Positions 24,096 to 38,094 of a stretch of 64,000 bases of DNA are shown here, one piece after another. Origin of the DNA: Rhodoferax ferrireducens (GTDB lineage Bacteria > Pseudomonadota > Gammaproteobacteria > Burkholderiales > Burkholderiaceae_C); contig MTEI01000007.1 in the NCBI GenBank assembly GCA_002083775.1, positions 1 to 64,000 of the forward strand. Direction: 5' to 3'. How positions within the stretch are numbered: position 1 is the stretch's first letter; every line of letters starts with the position of its first letter. The notes under the pieces are model-generated. The model had not been told where the DNA came from, ran no database searches, and was given only the letters and a program-made list of their open reading frames with translations. Both the position numbers and the translations under genes were made by a program.

Positions 24096-27010
24096 CAGGC
24101 GTAAACCCGGTTTTCGCCGCTGCCAAACAGGTTGCTGCTGCAACGCGGGCACAGGGTGGGGTGATCAGCATCGCTGCCGATGGCTTCGCTGTAATGCCAG
24201 CAACGCTCACATTTAGTGTCGTTTGAGGCGCTAGCCCTTATAGACATAGCGTCTCCAGCTACGAGATCAATAGCGGATGTGATGAACACAAACTTCAGGT
24301 CGGCACCCAGGCTGTCCAGCAGCATGCGGTCGTCCGGGGCCAAGGTGAGTTGCACCGTGGCCTGCAGCGATGAACCCACCTGACCGGCTGCGCGCAGCAC
24401 TTCGATTTCTTTGTTGACTGCGTCGCGAATGTCGCGGATGCGCGTCCATTTGCCCAGCAGCGCATCGTCGGCTTGCGCGAGCGTGCTGTAGGTGTCCATG
24501 AAGATGGATTGTTTTGTCGCGGCAGGTGTTTTGCCCTCAGCACCTAGCACCGCCCAGGCTTCCTCGGCGGTGAAGCTCAAAAACGGCGCCATCCAGCGCA
24601 GCATGGCTTGCGTGATTTGCCACAGCGCGGTTTGGGCGCTGCGTCGGGCCAATGACTTGGCGCCGGTGGTGTAGAGCCGGTCTTTGAGCACGTCCAGGTA
24701 AAACGAGCCCAGGTCTTCACTGCAATAAATCTGCAGCTTGGCCACCACCGGGTGGAATTCATAGACTTCAAAGTGCGCCAGAACCTCGGCTTGCAATTGA
24801 GCGGCGCGACTCAGGGCGTAACGGTCAATCTCCAGCAGTTGGTCATACGGCACGCTGTCCTTGGCCGGGTCAAAGTCCTGGGTGTTGGCCAGCAGGAACT
24901 TGAGGGTGTTGCGAACGCGGCGGTAAATGTCCACCACGCGGGCCAGAATCTTGTCGTCCCCGGCGATGTCGCCGGAATAGTCGCTGGCGGCGACCCACAG
25001 GCGGATGATTTCGGCACCGAGCTTTTTGGATGTTTCCTGCGGGTCCACGCCGTTGCCGGCGCTTTTGCTCATCTTGTGGCCCTTACTGTCCACGGTGAAA
25101 CCGTGCGTCAGGATGCCCAGATAAGGTGCGCGGTCGTACATGGCGCAGGCGGTCAACAGGCTGGAGTGGAACCAGCCGCGGTGCTGGTCGTGGCCTTCCA
25201 GGTACAAATCGGCTTCCGGGCCGGGCTGGCCGGTTTTGGGGTCGATGTCTTCGTGGCCGCAGCCCTTGTGTGAGCCTTTGAGAACCGTGGTGTGGGTGGT
25301 GCCGGAGTCAAACCAGACTTCAAGAATGTCGCTGCTCTTGGTGTAGGCATCCGCATCGGCTTCGCAGCCGACCTTGGCCAGAATCTCGGCCTTGGTGGCT
25401 TTGCTCCAGGCTTCGATGCCGCCCGCTTCGACCATGTCGGCGGCGATGTCGAGAATCTCCATCGTCTTGGAGTGCAATTCGCCGTTGTCCTTGTTCAGGA
25501 AAAACGGCAGCGGCACGCCCCAACTGCGCTGTCTGGAGATGCACCAGTCGGGCCGACCAGCGATCATGTCGCGCAGGCGAATCTTGCCGTTTTCCGGGTA
25601 AAACGCTGTGTTTTCGATAGCTGCCAAGGCAGTTTTTCTAAGGGTTTGAGGCGCTTTTTCCTTGGTAAAAATGCCTTCGCCCTCATCCATACGAATGAAC
25701 CACTGGGCGGCGGCGCGGTAGATCACCGGCGTTTTGTGACGCCAGCAGTGCGGGTAGCTGTGCACGATGTTCTCGGTGGCAAACAGGCGGCCTGCGTCGC
25801 GTAGCGCGTCGATGATCACCGGGCAGGCTTTCCAGATGTGCTGGTTGCCAAACAGCGGCAGCTCGGGCGCGTAAACACCGTTGCCCTGCACCGGATTCAG
25901 GATGTCGTCATACGCCATGCCGTGGGCGACACATGAGTTGAAATCCTCCACGCCGTACGCGGGTGCGCTGTGCACGATGCCGGTGCCGTCTTCAGCGGTG
26001 GCGTAGTCGGCCAGGTAGATCGGGCTCAGGCGGTCGTAACCCGCGTCGACATGGGCGAACGGGTGTTTGAAATTGATGCCGCCCAAGTTCTTGCCAACCG
26101 TGGTGGCGACCACGGTGCCGGTCAAGCCAAAACGCACCATACATTTCTCGACCAGACTCTCGGCCAGCACCAGCAGGCCGCGTTCGGTCTCGACCAGCGC
26201 ATAGGTGAGTTCGGGGTTCAGATTCAGTGCCTGATTCGCCGGAATGGTCCAGGCGGTGGTGGTCCAGATGACCGCAAATGCTTCCTTATCAATAGCAGGT
26301 AGCCCAAACGCAGCGGCGAGTTTGGCCGGTTCGGCACACAAAAGGCCGACATCCAAGGTTTGCGATTTTTTGTCGGCGTATTCGATCTCGAACTCGGCCA
26401 AGGACGAGCCGCAATCAAAACACCAGTACACCGGTTTCAGGCCACGGTAAACAAAGCCGCGCTCCACCACGCGTTTGAAAGCGCGGATTTCGTTGGCCTC
26501 GGTGGCGAAATCCATGGTGCGGTAGGGGTGGTCCCAGTCGCCCAGCACGCCCAGGCGCTTGAAGTCGGCCATTTGCAGCGCGATCTGCTCGGTAGCGTAG
26601 GCGCGGCTTTTGGCCTGCATGTCGTCGCGGGCGAGTTTGCGGCCAAACTTCTTCTCGATGGCGTTTTCAATCGGCAGGCCGTGGCAGTCCCAACCGGGGA
26701 TGTAGACCGCGTCCAGCCCTTTGAGCTGGCGCGCCTTGACGATCATGTCTTTCAGAATCTTGTTGACCGCGTGGCCCATGTGGATCTGGCCGTTGGCATA
26801 AGGCGGGCCGTCGTGCAGCACAAACAGTGGTGCGCCCTGGCGCGCGTCGCGCAGCTTCTGGTACAGGCCGTTGTCTTCCCAGGCTTTCACCCATACCGGC
26901 TCGCGTTTGGGCAGGTCGCCGCGCATCGGAAACGCGGTGTCGGGCAGGTTCAGGGTGCTGCGGTAATCAGTTTTGCCGGCGGCCTGAGTTTGGGGGTCTT
27001 GTGTGGTCAT
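24095..27010 (-). CDS. ileS: Isoleucyl-tRNA synthetase
   Basis: A 971-residue class I synthetase. The HIGH-type motif is HMGH in [23 protein letters not shown] is [10 protein letters not shown], and the editing domain contains [16 protein letters not shown]. The C-terminal zinc motif CERCWHY...CPRC is complete. ATG at 27010 (MTTQDPQTQ) is chosen over a TTG 63 bases earlier. A diverged dispersed repeat sits in frame just before the zinc motif ([17 protein letters not shown]). ribF, normally next to ileS in related bacteria, is 13.4 kb upstream here. lspA is coupled downstream. Confidence 0.96.
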   Translation of the reverse strand: MTTQDPQTQAAGKTDYRSTLNLPDTAFPMRGDLPKREPVWVKAWEDNGLYQKLRDARQGAPLFVLHDGPPYANGQIHMGHAVNKILKDMIVKARQLKGLDAVYIPGWDCHGLPIENAIEKKFGRKLARDDMQAKSRAYATEQIALQMADFKRLGVLGDWDHPYRTMDFATEANEIRAFKRVVERGFVYRGLKPVYWCFDCGSSLAEFEIEYADKKSQTLDVGLLCAEPAKLAAAFGLPAIDKEAFAVIWTTTAWTIPANQALNLNPELTYALVETERGLLVLAESLVEKCMVRFGLTGTVVATTVGKNLGGINFKHPFAHVDAGYDRLSPIYLADYATAEDGTGIVHSAPAYGVEDFNSCVAHGMAYDDILNPVQGNGVYAPELPLFGNQHIWKACPVIIDALRDAGRLFATENIVHSYPHCWRHKTPVIYRAAAQWFIRMDEGEGIFTKEKAPQTLRKTALAAIENTAFYPENGKIRLRDMIAGRPDWCISRQRSWGVPLPFFLNKDNGELHSKTMEILDIAADMVEAGGIEAWSKATKAEILAKVGCEADADAYTKSSDILEVWFDSGTTHTTVLKGSHKGCGHEDIDPKTGQPGPEADLYLEGHDQHRGWFHSSLLTACAMYDRAPYLGILTHGFTVDSKGHKMSKSAGNGVDPQETSKKLGAEIIRLWVAASDYSGDIAGDDKILARVVDIYRRVRNTLKFLLANTQDFDPAKDSVPYDQLLEIDRYALSRAAQLQAEVLAHFEVYEFHPVVAKLQIYCSEDLGSFYLDVLKDRLYTTGAKSLARRSAQTALWQITQAMLRWMAPFLSFTAEEAWAVLGAEGKTPAATKQSIFMDTYSTLAQADDALLGKWTRIRDIRDAVNKEIEVLRAAGQVGSSLQATVQLTLAPDDRMLLDSLGADLKFVFITSAIDLVAGDAMSIRASASNDTKCERCWHYSEAIGSDADHPTLCPRCSSNLFGSGENRVYA
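24225..24275. repeat. Diverged dispersed repeat inside ileS
   Basis: GAGGCGCTAGCCCTTATAGA matches one arm of the repeat; the second arm is degraded (AGCGTCTCCAGCTACGAGAT). It is translated in frame as [17 protein letters not shown] just ahead of the zinc-binding CERC motif. Confidence 0.65.
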
Positions 27011-27273
27011 GTTGGCAAAAAGAGCAAAAGTGGCGCGGGTGTACTGGCAGTCTTGACGCATGCCAGAAGTCAATTGTCTTGGGATGAGGGTTTGCGGTCG
27101 TCATGCAGTCGGCGGTGCTGCACGGGTTGTCCGATTTTACTGTAGGGCTTTGCGGGCAGGATCTATGCGCAGCAGGGTAGGCCTGCTCCTGATCGGGCAT
27201 CCATCAAAACCGCACCCAGTGGCTTGAAAAGCCGAGTGGTGATGCACACTGTCTACAGCGCATGTGGGCAGGT

Positions 27274-27669
27274 CTAAACCTTGAGCAGGGTGACGCCATG
27301 CAAACCGGCCTTGCGGGCACTCTTTGCAAAGTTCTTGTCAAACGTCATGAAGCGCTGACCGTCGGGACATTGTGCAGCGTGGAGTGCATCTGCAAAATCA
27401 AGCCCGTTGGCATAGGCGTCCAGAACACGTTGTGCCAATACCGCGTCAACGGCGCTGATATTTTCCAGATTCAAGAAGTCACGAAAGCTGGCTTCAATGG
27501 TCCTGGCTTCAAGCGCATAACATGCGCGCAATACCCATTCACACTCCATCAATACGGACATCGACACCGTGCAGGGTTCGCTGTCCACCCATTGCTCGGC
27601 CGCCTGCGTTTGCCGCGCATCATCGCCAACCAGCAAGCGGACCACCACATTGGTGTCAAGCGCCGCCAT
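27274..27669 (-). CDS. vapC: VapC-type PIN-domain ribonuclease toxin
   Basis: A 131-residue PIN toxin. The four acidic positions are visible: LDTNVVVRLL (D5), MECEWVL (E about 43), FADALHAA (D about 93) and TFDKNFAKSA (D about 113). VapC toxins cut tRNA or rRNA. The ATG overlaps the antitoxin stop by one base. All key residues are present, so the pair is probably functional. Confidence 0.88.
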   Translation of the reverse strand: MAALDTNVVVRLLVGDDARQTQAAEQWVDSEPCTVSMSVLMECEWVLRACYALEARTIEASFRDFLNLENISAVDAVLAQRVLDAYANGLDFADALHAAQCPDGQRFMTFDKNFAKSARKAGLHGVTLLKV

Positions 27670-27938
27670 CAGTTTTGGCTCCGGCGTTGTGCTTCCTTGA
27701 GCACAGCTTCGTTCATTTCTTCAACACTTCGAATCGGCCCAGCGTAGGCGATACGGCTGCGAATGGCGGCCAGCCCCTCGGGCAATGGTGCTTTGTTGTG
27801 AGTCTGTATTGGCCTGAGCAACACCCCTTCGGCAGTGTCAGTTACTTCCAGGCGGGTGCCCGCCTGCCAATGACGTGCCTCACGCATCGCCTTAGGGATG
27901 ATGACCTGGCCCTTGCTTGACAGTGAAGTCAGTTGCAT
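27669..27938 (-). CDS. vapB: AbrB-family antitoxin (VapB-like)
   Basis: An 89-residue antitoxin. MQLTSLSSKGQVIIPKAMRE is the AbrB/SpoVT DNA-binding hairpin; the C-terminal part (PIRSVEEMNEAVLKEAQRRS) is the toxin-wrapping tail. ATG at 27938 has GGAGGGAG eight bases upstream, so the longer in-frame start at 27980 is rejected. Just upstream lies a perfect inverted repeat likely to be its own operator. Confidence 0.88.
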   Translation of the reverse strand: MQLTSLSSKGQVIIPKAMREARHWQAGTRLEVTDTAEGVLLRPIQTHNKAPLPEGLAAIRSRIAYAGPIRSVEEMNEAVLKEAQRRSQN

Positions 27939-27955
27939 TTTCGGCTCCCTCCAAT

Positions 27956-27981
27956 TTTGGTAAGAAATTGATCTTACCAAA
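27956..27981. promoter_or_regulatory. Inverted repeat, likely VapBC autoregulation operator
   Basis: TTTGGTAAG and CTTACCAAA form nine-base perfect arms separated by eight bases, just upstream of the vapB ribosome site. Toxin-antitoxin complexes usually bind such palindromes to repress their own operon. Position and symmetry support this; no binding data can be seen. Confidence 0.6.
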
Positions 27982-28122
27982 TGGGTTGATTTGAAGTGAG
28001 GTTGGCAGGGTGTTGCCTACGCGGCAGCGCAATAACCGGCATGACACCCAGTCGCCACACTGTTCACGTGCCAGCACCCCAATGCGCTTCAAAATCGAAC
28101 GACAGCTGGCGGTGGTGCAGGA

Positions 28123-28336
28123 TCAGGCTGAAGCAGAAGTTGAGCGACGGCTTTGGATGGCCTGCAGGGCGCTTCGAGCGTCCTGAACACGCCCGCCAGC
28201 CACATCATCCAGACCTTTGGAGGCCTCGTCGATCAACAGCAGGTGAATGTGTTCACGCTCCAACTGGTGGTAGTCGTCCAGGCGCTTGGCGTAGATGATG
28301 GCGATGAAGGCCTCACCGGTTTTGGTGATGATTTTT
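28123..28336 (-). pseudogene. C-terminal fragment of a small antitoxin-like protein (Phd/YefM-like)
   Basis: After the hybrid kinase stop, an open frame without its own start reads IITKTGEAFIAIIYAKRLDD, HQLEREHIHLLLIDEASKGL and DDVAGGRVQDARSALQAIQ before a stop at 28123. The IITKTGEAFIAII part resembles the strand-turn-strand of Phd/YefM antitoxins and the rest a helical tail. No start codon or toxin is present. The 398-base stretch 27939-28336 otherwise holds only the operator and this relic. The family call is tentative. Confidence 0.35.
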
Positions 28337-30829
<2,493 letters not shown>

Positions 30830-30849
30830 TTGGCCTGCTCCTGGCTTTA

Positions 30850-33800
30850 TCACGCAGGCGCGCAGCCCGCAGCGCGGCTTAAATCACGGCTCTGTGGCGC
30901 ATTGAACTGGTGCGCGGCCATCTGCAGGTGCGCTTGCTGCAGGGCATCACTCAGGCCGGTGACCATCACCTGAAACAGGGCATGATCACTCTGGTAGCCC
31001 TGTGTTTCAATCTCTTCGCACAACTCGCCCAAGGCCAATGCGCCCACCGCGCGCGCTGCAGATTTCAGGTTGTGTGCCACAGCGGCTGCGCCCTGCGCAT
31101 CACCGGCCAACGCCGCCGCTTCAATGCGGCTGATCTGGTCGATGGCATTCACGGAAAACCTGGACAGCAGGCGTTGGTGCAAACCGGGGTTGTTACCCGT
31201 CAGCCGCGTCAGCGTTTGCGAATCCCATATGTCAAATACCTCTGTAGCCCTTACTGGTAAAGCGCTAGTAGCTATGGATTCTGAAGTAATTGGTGTGCTT
31301 GATGAGGCTTCTTCAGGCAGTGGCAACCATCTGGCCAGCACAGGCCCCAGGTCTTGCAGGCGCAGCGGTTTGCTCAGGTAGTCATCCATGCCAGCATCCA
31401 GGCAGCGCTGGGCTTCTCCCTGCATCGCGTTGGCAGTGATGGCAATGATGGGCAGGCGCTGGCCCGGGGCCTCGGCAACCCGGATAGCGGCCGTCAGAGA
31501 AAAGCCATCCATGTGCGGCATGTGGCAGTCGGTCAGCAGCAGTGCGTAGCGGCCGCTACGCCATTTTTCGAGTGCCACGCAGCCGTCTTCAGCCAGGTCA
31601 GCGCAATAGCCCAGCAGGCGCAACTGCTCACGCAACACGTCACGGTTGGTTTCGTTGTCTTCAGCCAGCAAAATCAGGTGTCCGCTGGCGGCGGCTTCGT
31701 CCGGGCTGGGGGCTTTGCTCCTGAGTTGCAAGCGCCGCTCAGGTTTTTCAGCATCCAGCGCCTGCGCGGGCGCCTCTTGTAGCGGCAGCGCCACTGTAAA
31801 TTCAGAGCCCAGGCCGGGGGTGCTTTGCACAGATAGGTCACCACCCATCAAGGTGACCAGACGCTGGCTGATAGACAGCCCCAAGCCGGTGCCGCCGAAT
31901 TGGCGGGCCGTACTGGCATCGGCCTGGGTGAAGGGCGTGAACAATTTGGCCACCACCTCGGCGCTCATGCCAATGCCGCTGTCGCGCACATGCAGCAGCA
32001 CTGCAGGTTGGTCCGGTGCCATGGCACCCGGTTCCAGCGCCAGCGTCACGTTGGCAGACCCTCCAGGTGCCGGGTGGGTGAACTTGATGGCGTTGCCAAG
32101 CAGGTTCAGCAGCACCTGGCGCAGGCGGGTGGGGTCGGTGTAGATGGCAGCGGGCAACGCCGGCGCAATGGACAGTGCCAGCGTCAAGCCCTTGGCGCTG
32201 GCCGCACCCTGCATCAGCCCGATCACACTTTGTGCCAGCTCATGCAGCGGCGTGGGAATGTGCTCCACGCTGAGCTTGCCAGCCTCGATCTTGCTGAAGT
32301 CCAAAATGTCGTTGAGGATGTGCAACAGGGTTTGCGACGAACTGGAAATGGTGTTCAACATGCGGTGCTGCTCGGGCGACAGCGGGGTTTGCTGCAAGAT
32401 GTCGATCATGCCAATGACACCGTTCATGGGGGTGCGAATTTCATGGCTCATGTTGGCCAGAAACTCTGATTTGGCGCGGCCTGCGGCCTGCACGGCCTCT
32501 TCGGCCAGCTTGCGCTCGGTGATGTCGCTCAAAATGCCGTTCCACACGATCGTGCCATCGGCGCGCCGCCCCGGGGCGGCCTGCCCGCGAATCCACTTGA
32601 CGATGCCACTTGGCGTCTTGATGCGATGCTCGTGCTGCCAGGTGGTCATGCTCGACGCGCTGGCCTCGATGGATCGCCTGTGCGCTTCCCGGTCTTCAGG
32701 CAGGATGCACTCCGTGACGGCGGTGTGGTTATTCAACGCCCGCCGTGCCGTCACTTCAAACAATGCTTCGATCCCCTTGCTCACTGAGAGAAACTGCCAC
32801 TTGCCGTTGGCACGCACCTCAGACTGGTAAACAACGCCCGGCACAGCGTTGGTGAGCGACTCCAGGTTGAGCTGCGAGTTGTAGAGTGCGATTTCCATCT
32901 TTTTGCGCGCGGTCACATCGGCATGGGTGCCGGTGACTCGCGTGCAATGGCCTGAAACGTCTACCGACGACCTGCCATGCATTTCAATCCAGCGCCAACT
33001 CCGATCCTGGTGGCGCAAGCGCACAGTCAGATTGAAGGCCTGCTCCGGGCTTTCCAGGCTGGCTTGCAAGGCTTCCATCACCTTCGCAAAATCGCCTTCA
33101 AACGCCAAAGACTCCCAGGTGGCCAGGCTGGGCGAGAACTGGTTGTCTGCATAGCCCAGCATTTGCCACATGCGCGGTGAGTTGTAGAGCGTGCCAGTGG
33201 AAAAATCCAGGTCCCAAATGCCAATTTCGGCACCATCAAAGGCCAGCTCAAAGCGCTTTTCAACCAGGCGCAAGGCTTCTTGCTGGCGCTCCAATTCAGT
33301 GATGTCGGCATACGACCAGACCCAGCCAACAGGTTCATCGCCGATTTTTTGGGCTTGCACGCTGCGCCGCAAGACCCGGCCATCGGCCATAAGAAATTTT
33401 TCCTGGCTGGTCTGATGGGGGCGCCGGTAAAACCGTTGGGTCGCAGCCTGCAAGGCCGCAGGGTCTGCCACCTGGGTCAGCATGTGCTGGCGCCCCAGGG
33501 TGGCATCGGGATGGTCTTGCAGTGCTTGGGGTATCTGCCACAGGTCCAGAAAACGCTGGTTCCACAAGACAATGTTGTCTCGCAAGTCCATCACGATGAT
33601 GCCTTCGGCGGTGGCGTTGATGGTGGCGTTGAGCAGGGCTTGCTGCAGTTTCAACTCAACCGTCTTGACATTCACCAAGTCTTCAAGGTGCTCGCGGTAT
33701 TGTTCCAGTTCCTGTTCGGCTGCTTTGCGCTGGGTGATGTCATTGCGGATAGAGATGAACTGCGTGGGCACACCGGCTTCATCCTGGTAGCACAAAATGG

Positions 33801-35226
33801 TGGTATCTACCCAGTACAGGCGGCCATCTTTGGCGCTGTTGCAAATTTCACCTTGCCAGACCTCGCCGCGTGCCACAGCCTGATACATGGCTAGAAAAAA
33901 GCCTTTGGGGTGCAGCCTGGAGCTCAGCAGTGCATGGTCCCGGCCCATCAGCTCTTCGCGGCTGTAGCCGCTGATGGCGCAAAACTTGTCGTTGGCGTAA
34001 GTGATGCGGCCTTGCATGTCAGCCGTTGACACAATGGAATGCTGATCAAGCACGTATTTTTGATGCACCAGTTGCTTGAGTGCATCTTTGGCCTGCGCTT
34101 CGGCCTGGCGGGCGGCTGCTTCGCTGCGTTGCAGGGTCTGTTCGTTTTGCAAGTGCAGCGCCTCCTGGGCCTCGCGCTGCTTTTCTGCGGCTTCTCGCGC
34201 CAACCGCCTGGCGCGTTGGCCTTGGCGACGCTGTACCAATCCCACGGCAACGCTCAGCAACACGCTCAGCATGGCACCACTGCCGGCAATCAGGGCGGTG
34301 CGTTGGTGGATGGCCGCTGCGCCAAAACCAGGTAGCGCATGAAAAGCCAGCGTCCACTGGCGGCCGCCAAAATGCAGTTGCTGTGTCACCGCCGCTGAGG
34401 TTTCCCGGCCCGTGCGGATGATGGCATCGGCATCAAACATCAGATGGTCGGGCGACAGTTCGGCGCCATCAAAAATTTCCAGGTCGATGTGGTTTAAACC
34501 GTTGGGCAACACTTGCGCCATCAAATCGCGCATGCGTATCGGTGCATCGACCCAGCCCACAAAATGGTTCCGGCGCATTGCCACATCACTCTGCAACTGT
34601 TTGCGCTGGTAGATGGGGGCATACATGACAAAGCTACTCGTCTGGGTGCCGCTGTCTTGTGCCAGTGTGAGGCGCGCCGAAATAGTGACATCACCCGTAT
34701 CGCGGGCGAGCTCAATGGCGCTGCGCTCGGTGGGTATGGCCAGTGGGTCAAAACCCAGAGCCTTGAGATTGTTGCCAATAAGCGGCTCAATAAAGCGCTC
34801 TGGCCCATAGACCTCGCGTGCGCCCTCAGGGTGTACGCGGTAATCGGTGAAACCTTCCTTTCTTAAAGCCGCCAAGTGGGCTGGCAAGCCCGCAGCGGGC
34901 ACGATCTCGTGGTAGGCCACGGCCATGGCGTGGCGGGCATCACTTTTGTCATGCAAGGTTTGGTAGTACTGATGAAAGTCGCTGCGTGAGACTTGGTCTG
35001 AGGCGTTGAACAACCCGGCAAAACCTTTGAGCATCAGTTCGTGGTTAAACAGGTAGCGGGTCATGCCCTGGCTGATCTCGGTCGCATCGCGCTCCAGGTC
35101 ACTCTGGAGTTGTTCAGCGGCGAAACGGCTGGCCTGCACCCACAAAAAAGCTGTCAGCGCCAGCCCTACTATCAGCACAGCCAGGGCCGCCTGAGGTGGC
35201 GCAGTAGTGGTGGCAGGTTGGGACAC
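30850..35226 (-). CDS. Large CHASE-PAS hybrid histidine kinase with receiver and Hpt domains
   Basis: A 1458-residue kinase. TM1 (about 13-30), a CHASE domain (about 75-255, with [15 protein letters not shown]), TM2 (about 310-330), a coiled coil, four PAS units (about 390-510, 535-650, 665-785 and 800-920), HisKA ([19 protein letters not shown]), HATPase ([29 protein letters not shown]), a receiver ([11 protein letters not shown]...[12 protein letters not shown]) and a C-terminal Hpt ([15 protein letters not shown]). Thus a full internal phosphorelay. GTG start with AAGGAG eight bases upstream. A dispersed repeat sits in frame between receiver and Hpt ([19 protein letters not shown]). Its Hpt could also serve the 838-codon kinase frame next door. 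Confidence 0.92.
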   Translation of the reverse strand: MSQPATTTAPPQAALAVLIVGLALTAFLWVQASRFAAEQLQSDLERDATEISQGMTRYLFNHELMLKGFAGLFNASDQVSRSDFHQYYQTLHDKSDARHAMAVAYHEIVPAAGLPAHLAALRKEGFTDYRVHPEGAREVYGPERFIEPLIGNNLKALGFDPLAIPTERSAIELARDTGDVTISARLTLAQDSGTQTSSFVMYAPIYQRKQLQSDVAMRRNHFVGWVDAPIRMRDLMAQVLPNGLNHIDLEIFDGAELSPDHLMFDADAIIRTGRETSAAVTQQLHFGGRQWTLAFHALPGFGAAAIHQRTALIAGSGAMLSVLLSVAVGLVQRRQGQRARRLAREAAEKQREAQEALHLQNEQTLQRSEAAARQAEAQAKDALKQLVHQKYVLDQHSIVSTADMQGRITYANDKFCAISGYSREELMGRDHALLSSRLHPKGFFLAMYQAVARGEVWQGEICNSAKDGRLYWVDTTILCYQDEAGVPTQFISIRNDITQRKAAEQELEQYREHLEDLVNVKTVELKLQQALLNATINATAEGIIVMDLRDNIVLWNQRFLDLWQIPQALQDHPDATLGRQHMLTQVADPAALQAATQRFYRRPHQTSQEKFLMADGRVLRRSVQAQKIGDEPVGWVWSYADITELERQQEALRLVEKRFELAFDGAEIGIWDLDFSTGTLYNSPRMWQMLGYADNQFSPSLATWESLAFEGDFAKVMEALQASLESPEQAFNLTVRLRHQDRSWRWIEMHGRSSVDVSGHCTRVTGTHADVTARKKMEIALYNSQLNLESLTNAVPGVVYQSEVRANGKWQFLSVSKGIEALFEVTARRALNNHTAVTECILPEDREAHRRSIEASASSMTTWQHEHRIKTPSGIVKWIRGQAAPGRRADGTIVWNGILSDITERKLAEEAVQAAGRAKSEFLANMSHEIRTPMNGVIGMIDILQQTPLSPEQHRMLNTISSSSQTLLHILNDILDFSKIEAGKLSVEHIPTPLHELAQSVIGLMQGAASAKGLTLALSIAPALPAAIYTDPTRLRQVLLNLLGNAIKFTHPAPGGSANVTLALEPGAMAPDQPAVLLHVRDSGIGMSAEVVAKLFTPFTQADASTARQFGGTGLGLSISQRLVTLMGGDLSVQSTPGLGSEFTVALPLQEAPAQALDAEKPERRLQLRSKAPSPDEAAASGHLILLAEDNETNRDVLREQLRLLGYCADLAEDGCVALEKWRSGRYALLLTDCHMPHMDGFSLTAAIRVAEAPGQRLPIIAITANAMQGEAQRCLDAGMDDYLSKPLRLQDLGPVLARWLPLPEEASSSTPITSESIATSALPVRATEVFDIWDSQTLTRLTGNNPGLHQRLLSRFSVNAIDQISRIEAAALAGDAQGAAAVAHNLKSAARAVGALALGELCEEIETQGYQSDHALFQVMVTGLSDALQQAHLQMAAHQFNAPQSRDLSRAAGCAPA
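31231..31293. repeat. Dispersed palindromic repeat inside the large hybrid kinase gene
   Basis: TGTAGCCCTTACTGGTAAAG then CGCTAGTAGCTATGG: a clear copy. It is read in frame as [16 protein letters not shown] in the linker between the receiver and the Hpt domain, where extra residues should be harmless. Confidence 0.82.
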
Positions 35227-35253
35227 GGGCGGGCTCCTTGCTTTTTGGCGTCT

Positions 35254-36459
35254 TCAGGTCAAGCCAAGGGGCGTGCTGTTTTGACCTAACCATGGCGTGC
35301 ATGCCGCCTTGGGCATGGGCTTGGCAAAGTAGTAGCCTTGCACCACATGGCCGCCGCTGCTGCGCACAAAGTCGAGTTGTTCAGCGGTTTCCACCCCTTC
35401 AGCGGTGACCTGTAGCCCCAGGCTTTGCCCCAGCAAAATGGCGATCTTCAGCACCGACTGCGCCTTTTTTTCATGGCCGGCTCGCCGCACAAAGCTGCCG
35501 TCAATCTTGAGCTCGCTAAAGGGCAGGTCGATGAGTTGCACCAGACTCGAATAACCCGTGCCAAAGTCGTCAATGGACAGTGCAAAGCCCATCAGCGACA
35601 AGCGGGTCAGACTTTCCATGGCCATGGCGCGGTCAAACATCAGTTGGCTCTCGGTGACTTCAATGACAAAGTCTGCAGGGCACAAGCCAGCAGCGGCGAC
35701 GATCTTCGTCAATTGCTCGGGCATGGCCAGATTGAGCGCGGTTTCCATGGACAGATTGATAGCGGCCGTGATGAAGATGCCTTGGCTTCGCCAATCTGCC
35801 AGGTCTGCGGCCACCTGGCGCGCCATGGAAAAAAACAACGCATCGGCCAGCTCGGCTGCCTCGATGGCTGGCACAAAAACGCCTGGCCCGATCAGGCTGC
35901 CATCTGCCTGGGGCCAGCGCGCCAGCGCCTCCACACCAAGGGTTGTGCCAGTTTGCACATCCACTTTGGGCTGGTACCAAGGCAAAAATTCGTTTGCCGC
36001 CAGGGCGGCTTCCAGGTGAACGGCAGTCAACACCCGGTCAATATGCGTCGGGTTGGAAGATGCGCTTGGCAGCTCCAGCCGCGTCAAGAGCTGCTGCAGT
36101 TGCGCCGGATCGCAGGGTTTGCGCAGGCAGCCCAACATGTCCAACCCATGCGCCTGCGCCAGCCCACCGGCGCTTTTCAGAATGTCGTCTTGCAGGCCGG
36201 TTACCAAAATGACGCCGCCAGTAAAGCCGAACTGGTTTAGATGGCGCATCAGCACCAGGCCGTCCATGTCAGGCATAGACAGGTCGCTGATGATGGCAGC
36301 AATGCGCGCGCTGTTCTGTTTCAACAGCATCAAGGCTTGGGTGCCGCTGGTGGCACTGATCACGTGGTGCCAGCCCATGTCGGCCAACTGGCCCACCAAC
36401 AATTCGAGCGCAAAGTCGTCGTCATCAACCAGCAGCAGGGTGTTTGCACCGGGTGTCAT
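35254..36459 (-). CDS. Response regulator with EAL phosphodiesterase domain
   Basis: A 401-residue protein. The receiver is LLLVDDDDFALELL...IISDLSMPDMDG, with an intact phosphoacceptor aspartate near residue 60. The EAL domain has all catalytic marks: GVEALAR, INLSMET, VIEVTES, IDDFGTGYSS, ELKIDGSF and EGVET. So it should hydrolyse cyclic di-GMP when phosphorylated. ATG at 36459 follows an AGGTG ribosome site; the GTG nine bases earlier abuts the chemoreceptor stop. It is the likely output of one of the neighbouring kinases. Confidence 0.92.
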   Translation of the reverse strand: MTPGANTLLLVDDDDFALELLVGQLADMGWHHVISATSGTQALMLLKQNSARIAAIISDLSMPDMDGLVLMRHLNQFGFTGGVILVTGLQDDILKSAGGLAQAHGLDMLGCLRKPCDPAQLQQLLTRLELPSASSNPTHIDRVLTAVHLEAALAANEFLPWYQPKVDVQTGTTLGVEALARWPQADGSLIGPGVFVPAIEAAELADALFFSMARQVAADLADWRSQGIFITAAINLSMETALNLAMPEQLTKIVAAAGLCPADFVIEVTESQLMFDRAMAMESLTRLSLMGFALSIDDFGTGYSSLVQLIDLPFSELKIDGSFVRRAGHEKKAQSVLKIAILLGQSLGLQVTAEGVETAEQLDFVRSSGGHVVQGYYFAKPMPKAACTPWLGQNSTPLGLT

Positions 36460-36468
36460 GTGCGGCAC

Positions 36469-38061
36469 CTACACCACGGCAAGAGAACGACCGGTGCGCA
36501 TGGGGGCGTCCATGGCGGCTAACTTGAACACCGCCACCGTCTGCACCAGCTCTTGCGCCTGCGATCTGAGGCTGCTGGCAGCAGCGGCCATTTCTTCCAC
36601 CAGCGCAGCGTTTTGCTGTGTCACCTGGTCCATCTGCATCACGGCTTCACCCACTTGGGCCACCCCTGCGCTTTGCTCGCTGCTGGCAGAGCTGATCTCA
36701 CCCACGATGTCGGTCACGCGCTGGATGCTGGTTACCACTTCGCCCATGGTGATGCCGGCTTTGTTGACCAGGGCAGAGCCTTGCTCTACCCGATCGACGC
36801 TGGCACCAATCAGGGTCTTGATTTCTTTGGCTGCGGCGGCACTGCGCCCGGCCAGGGAGCGCACTTCGGTCGCCACCACCGCAAAGCCGCGCCCCTGCTC
36901 GCCGGCACGGGCAGCTTCCACCGCCGCGTTCAGCGCCAGGATATTGGTCTGGAAAGCAATGCCGTCAATCACGCCGATGATGTCAAAAATGCGTTTGGAC
37001 GAGTCATTGATGTGCTTCATGGTCTCCACCACCTCAGCCACTACCGCACCCCCTTGCACAGCGGTCTGGCTGGCGGCCAGGGCCAGTTGGTTGGCTTGTT
37101 TGGCGTTGTCAGCGTTTTGTTGCACGGTGGCGCTGAGTTGCTCCATGCTGGCGGCGGTTTGCTCCAGCGCGCTGGCCTGTGACTCGGTGCGGGAGGACAA
37201 GTCCTGGTTACCCTGGGCGATCTGACTGCTGGCCGTGGCGACGCTCTCTGAGCCCTGGCGCACCTGGGTCACCACCTTGACCAAACTGCCTTGCATGGCA
37301 GAAAGCTCGCTCATCACTTGCGCCAGTTCGTCTTGCCCGCGAACTTGAATACGCTGGCTCAAGTCACCCAAAGCCACCGTGCGTGCGACGTTCTGCGCCT
37401 GATTCAGCGAGTCAGAAATACCTCGCACCAGGAACAAACCAAACCAACCGGCGATCAGCAAGCCGGCCAGGATGGCACCGATCGAGACCATGCGGGTGGT
37501 CTGATAGCGGGCGATAGACGCGTCATATTCGGCTTTGGCCACGGTGTTTTGCAACTCGACCAACCGGGACAAGGCGGCCTCTACAGGCGGCCATAAAGGC
37601 TGCATTTTTTCACCGCTCAATTGTTGTGCTTGTGCAATGTTGCCGGTGCGCAGGGCGGACATGACCGGCAGAAACCCATCATTGAGGTAGTCGGCGCGTA
37701 CTTTCAGATAGGCCTCAGCCAGTTGGTTTTCTTCTGCGGTACGGTAGCTGACCATATAGTCGTCCCAAACTTTTTTGATCAGCGCCATATTGACCTCTGC
37801 CTCGCCGGTGTTTTTTTGGATGACATCGGGCAGGGGTGTCAGCATGGCAGTGACCAGGAGCAACTGGTCGGTCTGTATCAAGGATTTGATCTCGGTGAGC
37901 TGCTTGAGCGGCACCAACCGGTCTTCATAAGCTGTCTTGAAAGCGTCATTGGTTCTGCTGATGCCTTGCAGGCCCAGCGAGCCAACGCCGATGAGCATCA
38001 CGGCCATCAGGCCCATCAGAATAAAAAGACGAGTGGAAATTCTCATTTTGTTCAGATGCAT
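36469..38061 (-). CDS. Methyl-accepting chemotaxis protein
   Basis: A 530-residue chemoreceptor. TM1 (about 9-30), a four-helix-bundle periplasmic domain of about 150 residues, TM2 (about 190-212), a HAMP domain ([15 protein letters not shown]) and a signalling hairpin whose tip reads [33 protein letters not shown]. Methylation helices flank it. The C-terminus lacks the NWETF tether for CheR. It lies in a row with kinases and a phosphodiesterase. No cheA or cheW occurs in the window. Confidence 0.93.
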   Translation of the reverse strand: MHLNKMRISTRLFILMGLMAVMLIGVGSLGLQGISRTNDAFKTAYEDRLVPLKQLTEIKSLIQTDQLLLVTAMLTPLPDVIQKNTGEAEVNMALIKKVWDDYMVSYRTAEENQLAEAYLKVRADYLNDGFLPVMSALRTGNIAQAQQLSGEKMQPLWPPVEAALSRLVELQNTVAKAEYDASIARYQTTRMVSIGAILAGLLIAGWFGLFLVRGISDSLNQAQNVARTVALGDLSQRIQVRGQDELAQVMSELSAMQGSLVKVVTQVRQGSESVATASSQIAQGNQDLSSRTESQASALEQTAASMEQLSATVQQNADNAKQANQLALAASQTAVQGGAVVAEVVETMKHINDSSKRIFDIIGVIDGIAFQTNILALNAAVEAARAGEQGRGFAVVATEVRSLAGRSAAAAKEIKTLIGASVDRVEQGSALVNKAGITMGEVVTSIQRVTDIVGEISSASSEQSAGVAQVGEAVMQMDQVTQQNAALVEEMAAAASSLRSQAQELVQTVAVFKLAAMDAPMRTGRSLAVV

Positions 38062-38094
38062 GTGGCGGCCCTTGGCAGTTGATAGTTTTCGGGG

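Noticed and set aside
25605..25655. Possible further copy of the dispersed repeat in ileS (GATAGCTGCCAAGGCAG)
   Set aside because: The core TAGCCC/GGGCTA arms are missing and relatives appear to have residues of similar length here.
26275..26315. Possible repeat fragment in ileS (TATCAATAGCAGGTAGCCC)
   Set aside because: Only a few bases match and there is no second arm; it encodes an ordinary part of the synthetase.
36053..37225. A 390-codon + strand frame opposite the chemoreceptor and REC-EAL genes
   Set aside because: It mirrors two well-conserved genes; it is composed of low-complexity Ser/Ala/Thr runs caused by their codon bias.
36469..38061. A chemotaxis gene cluster around the chemoreceptor
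   Set aside because: No cheA, cheW, cheB or cheR is present; the neighbours are kinases and regulators of other types.
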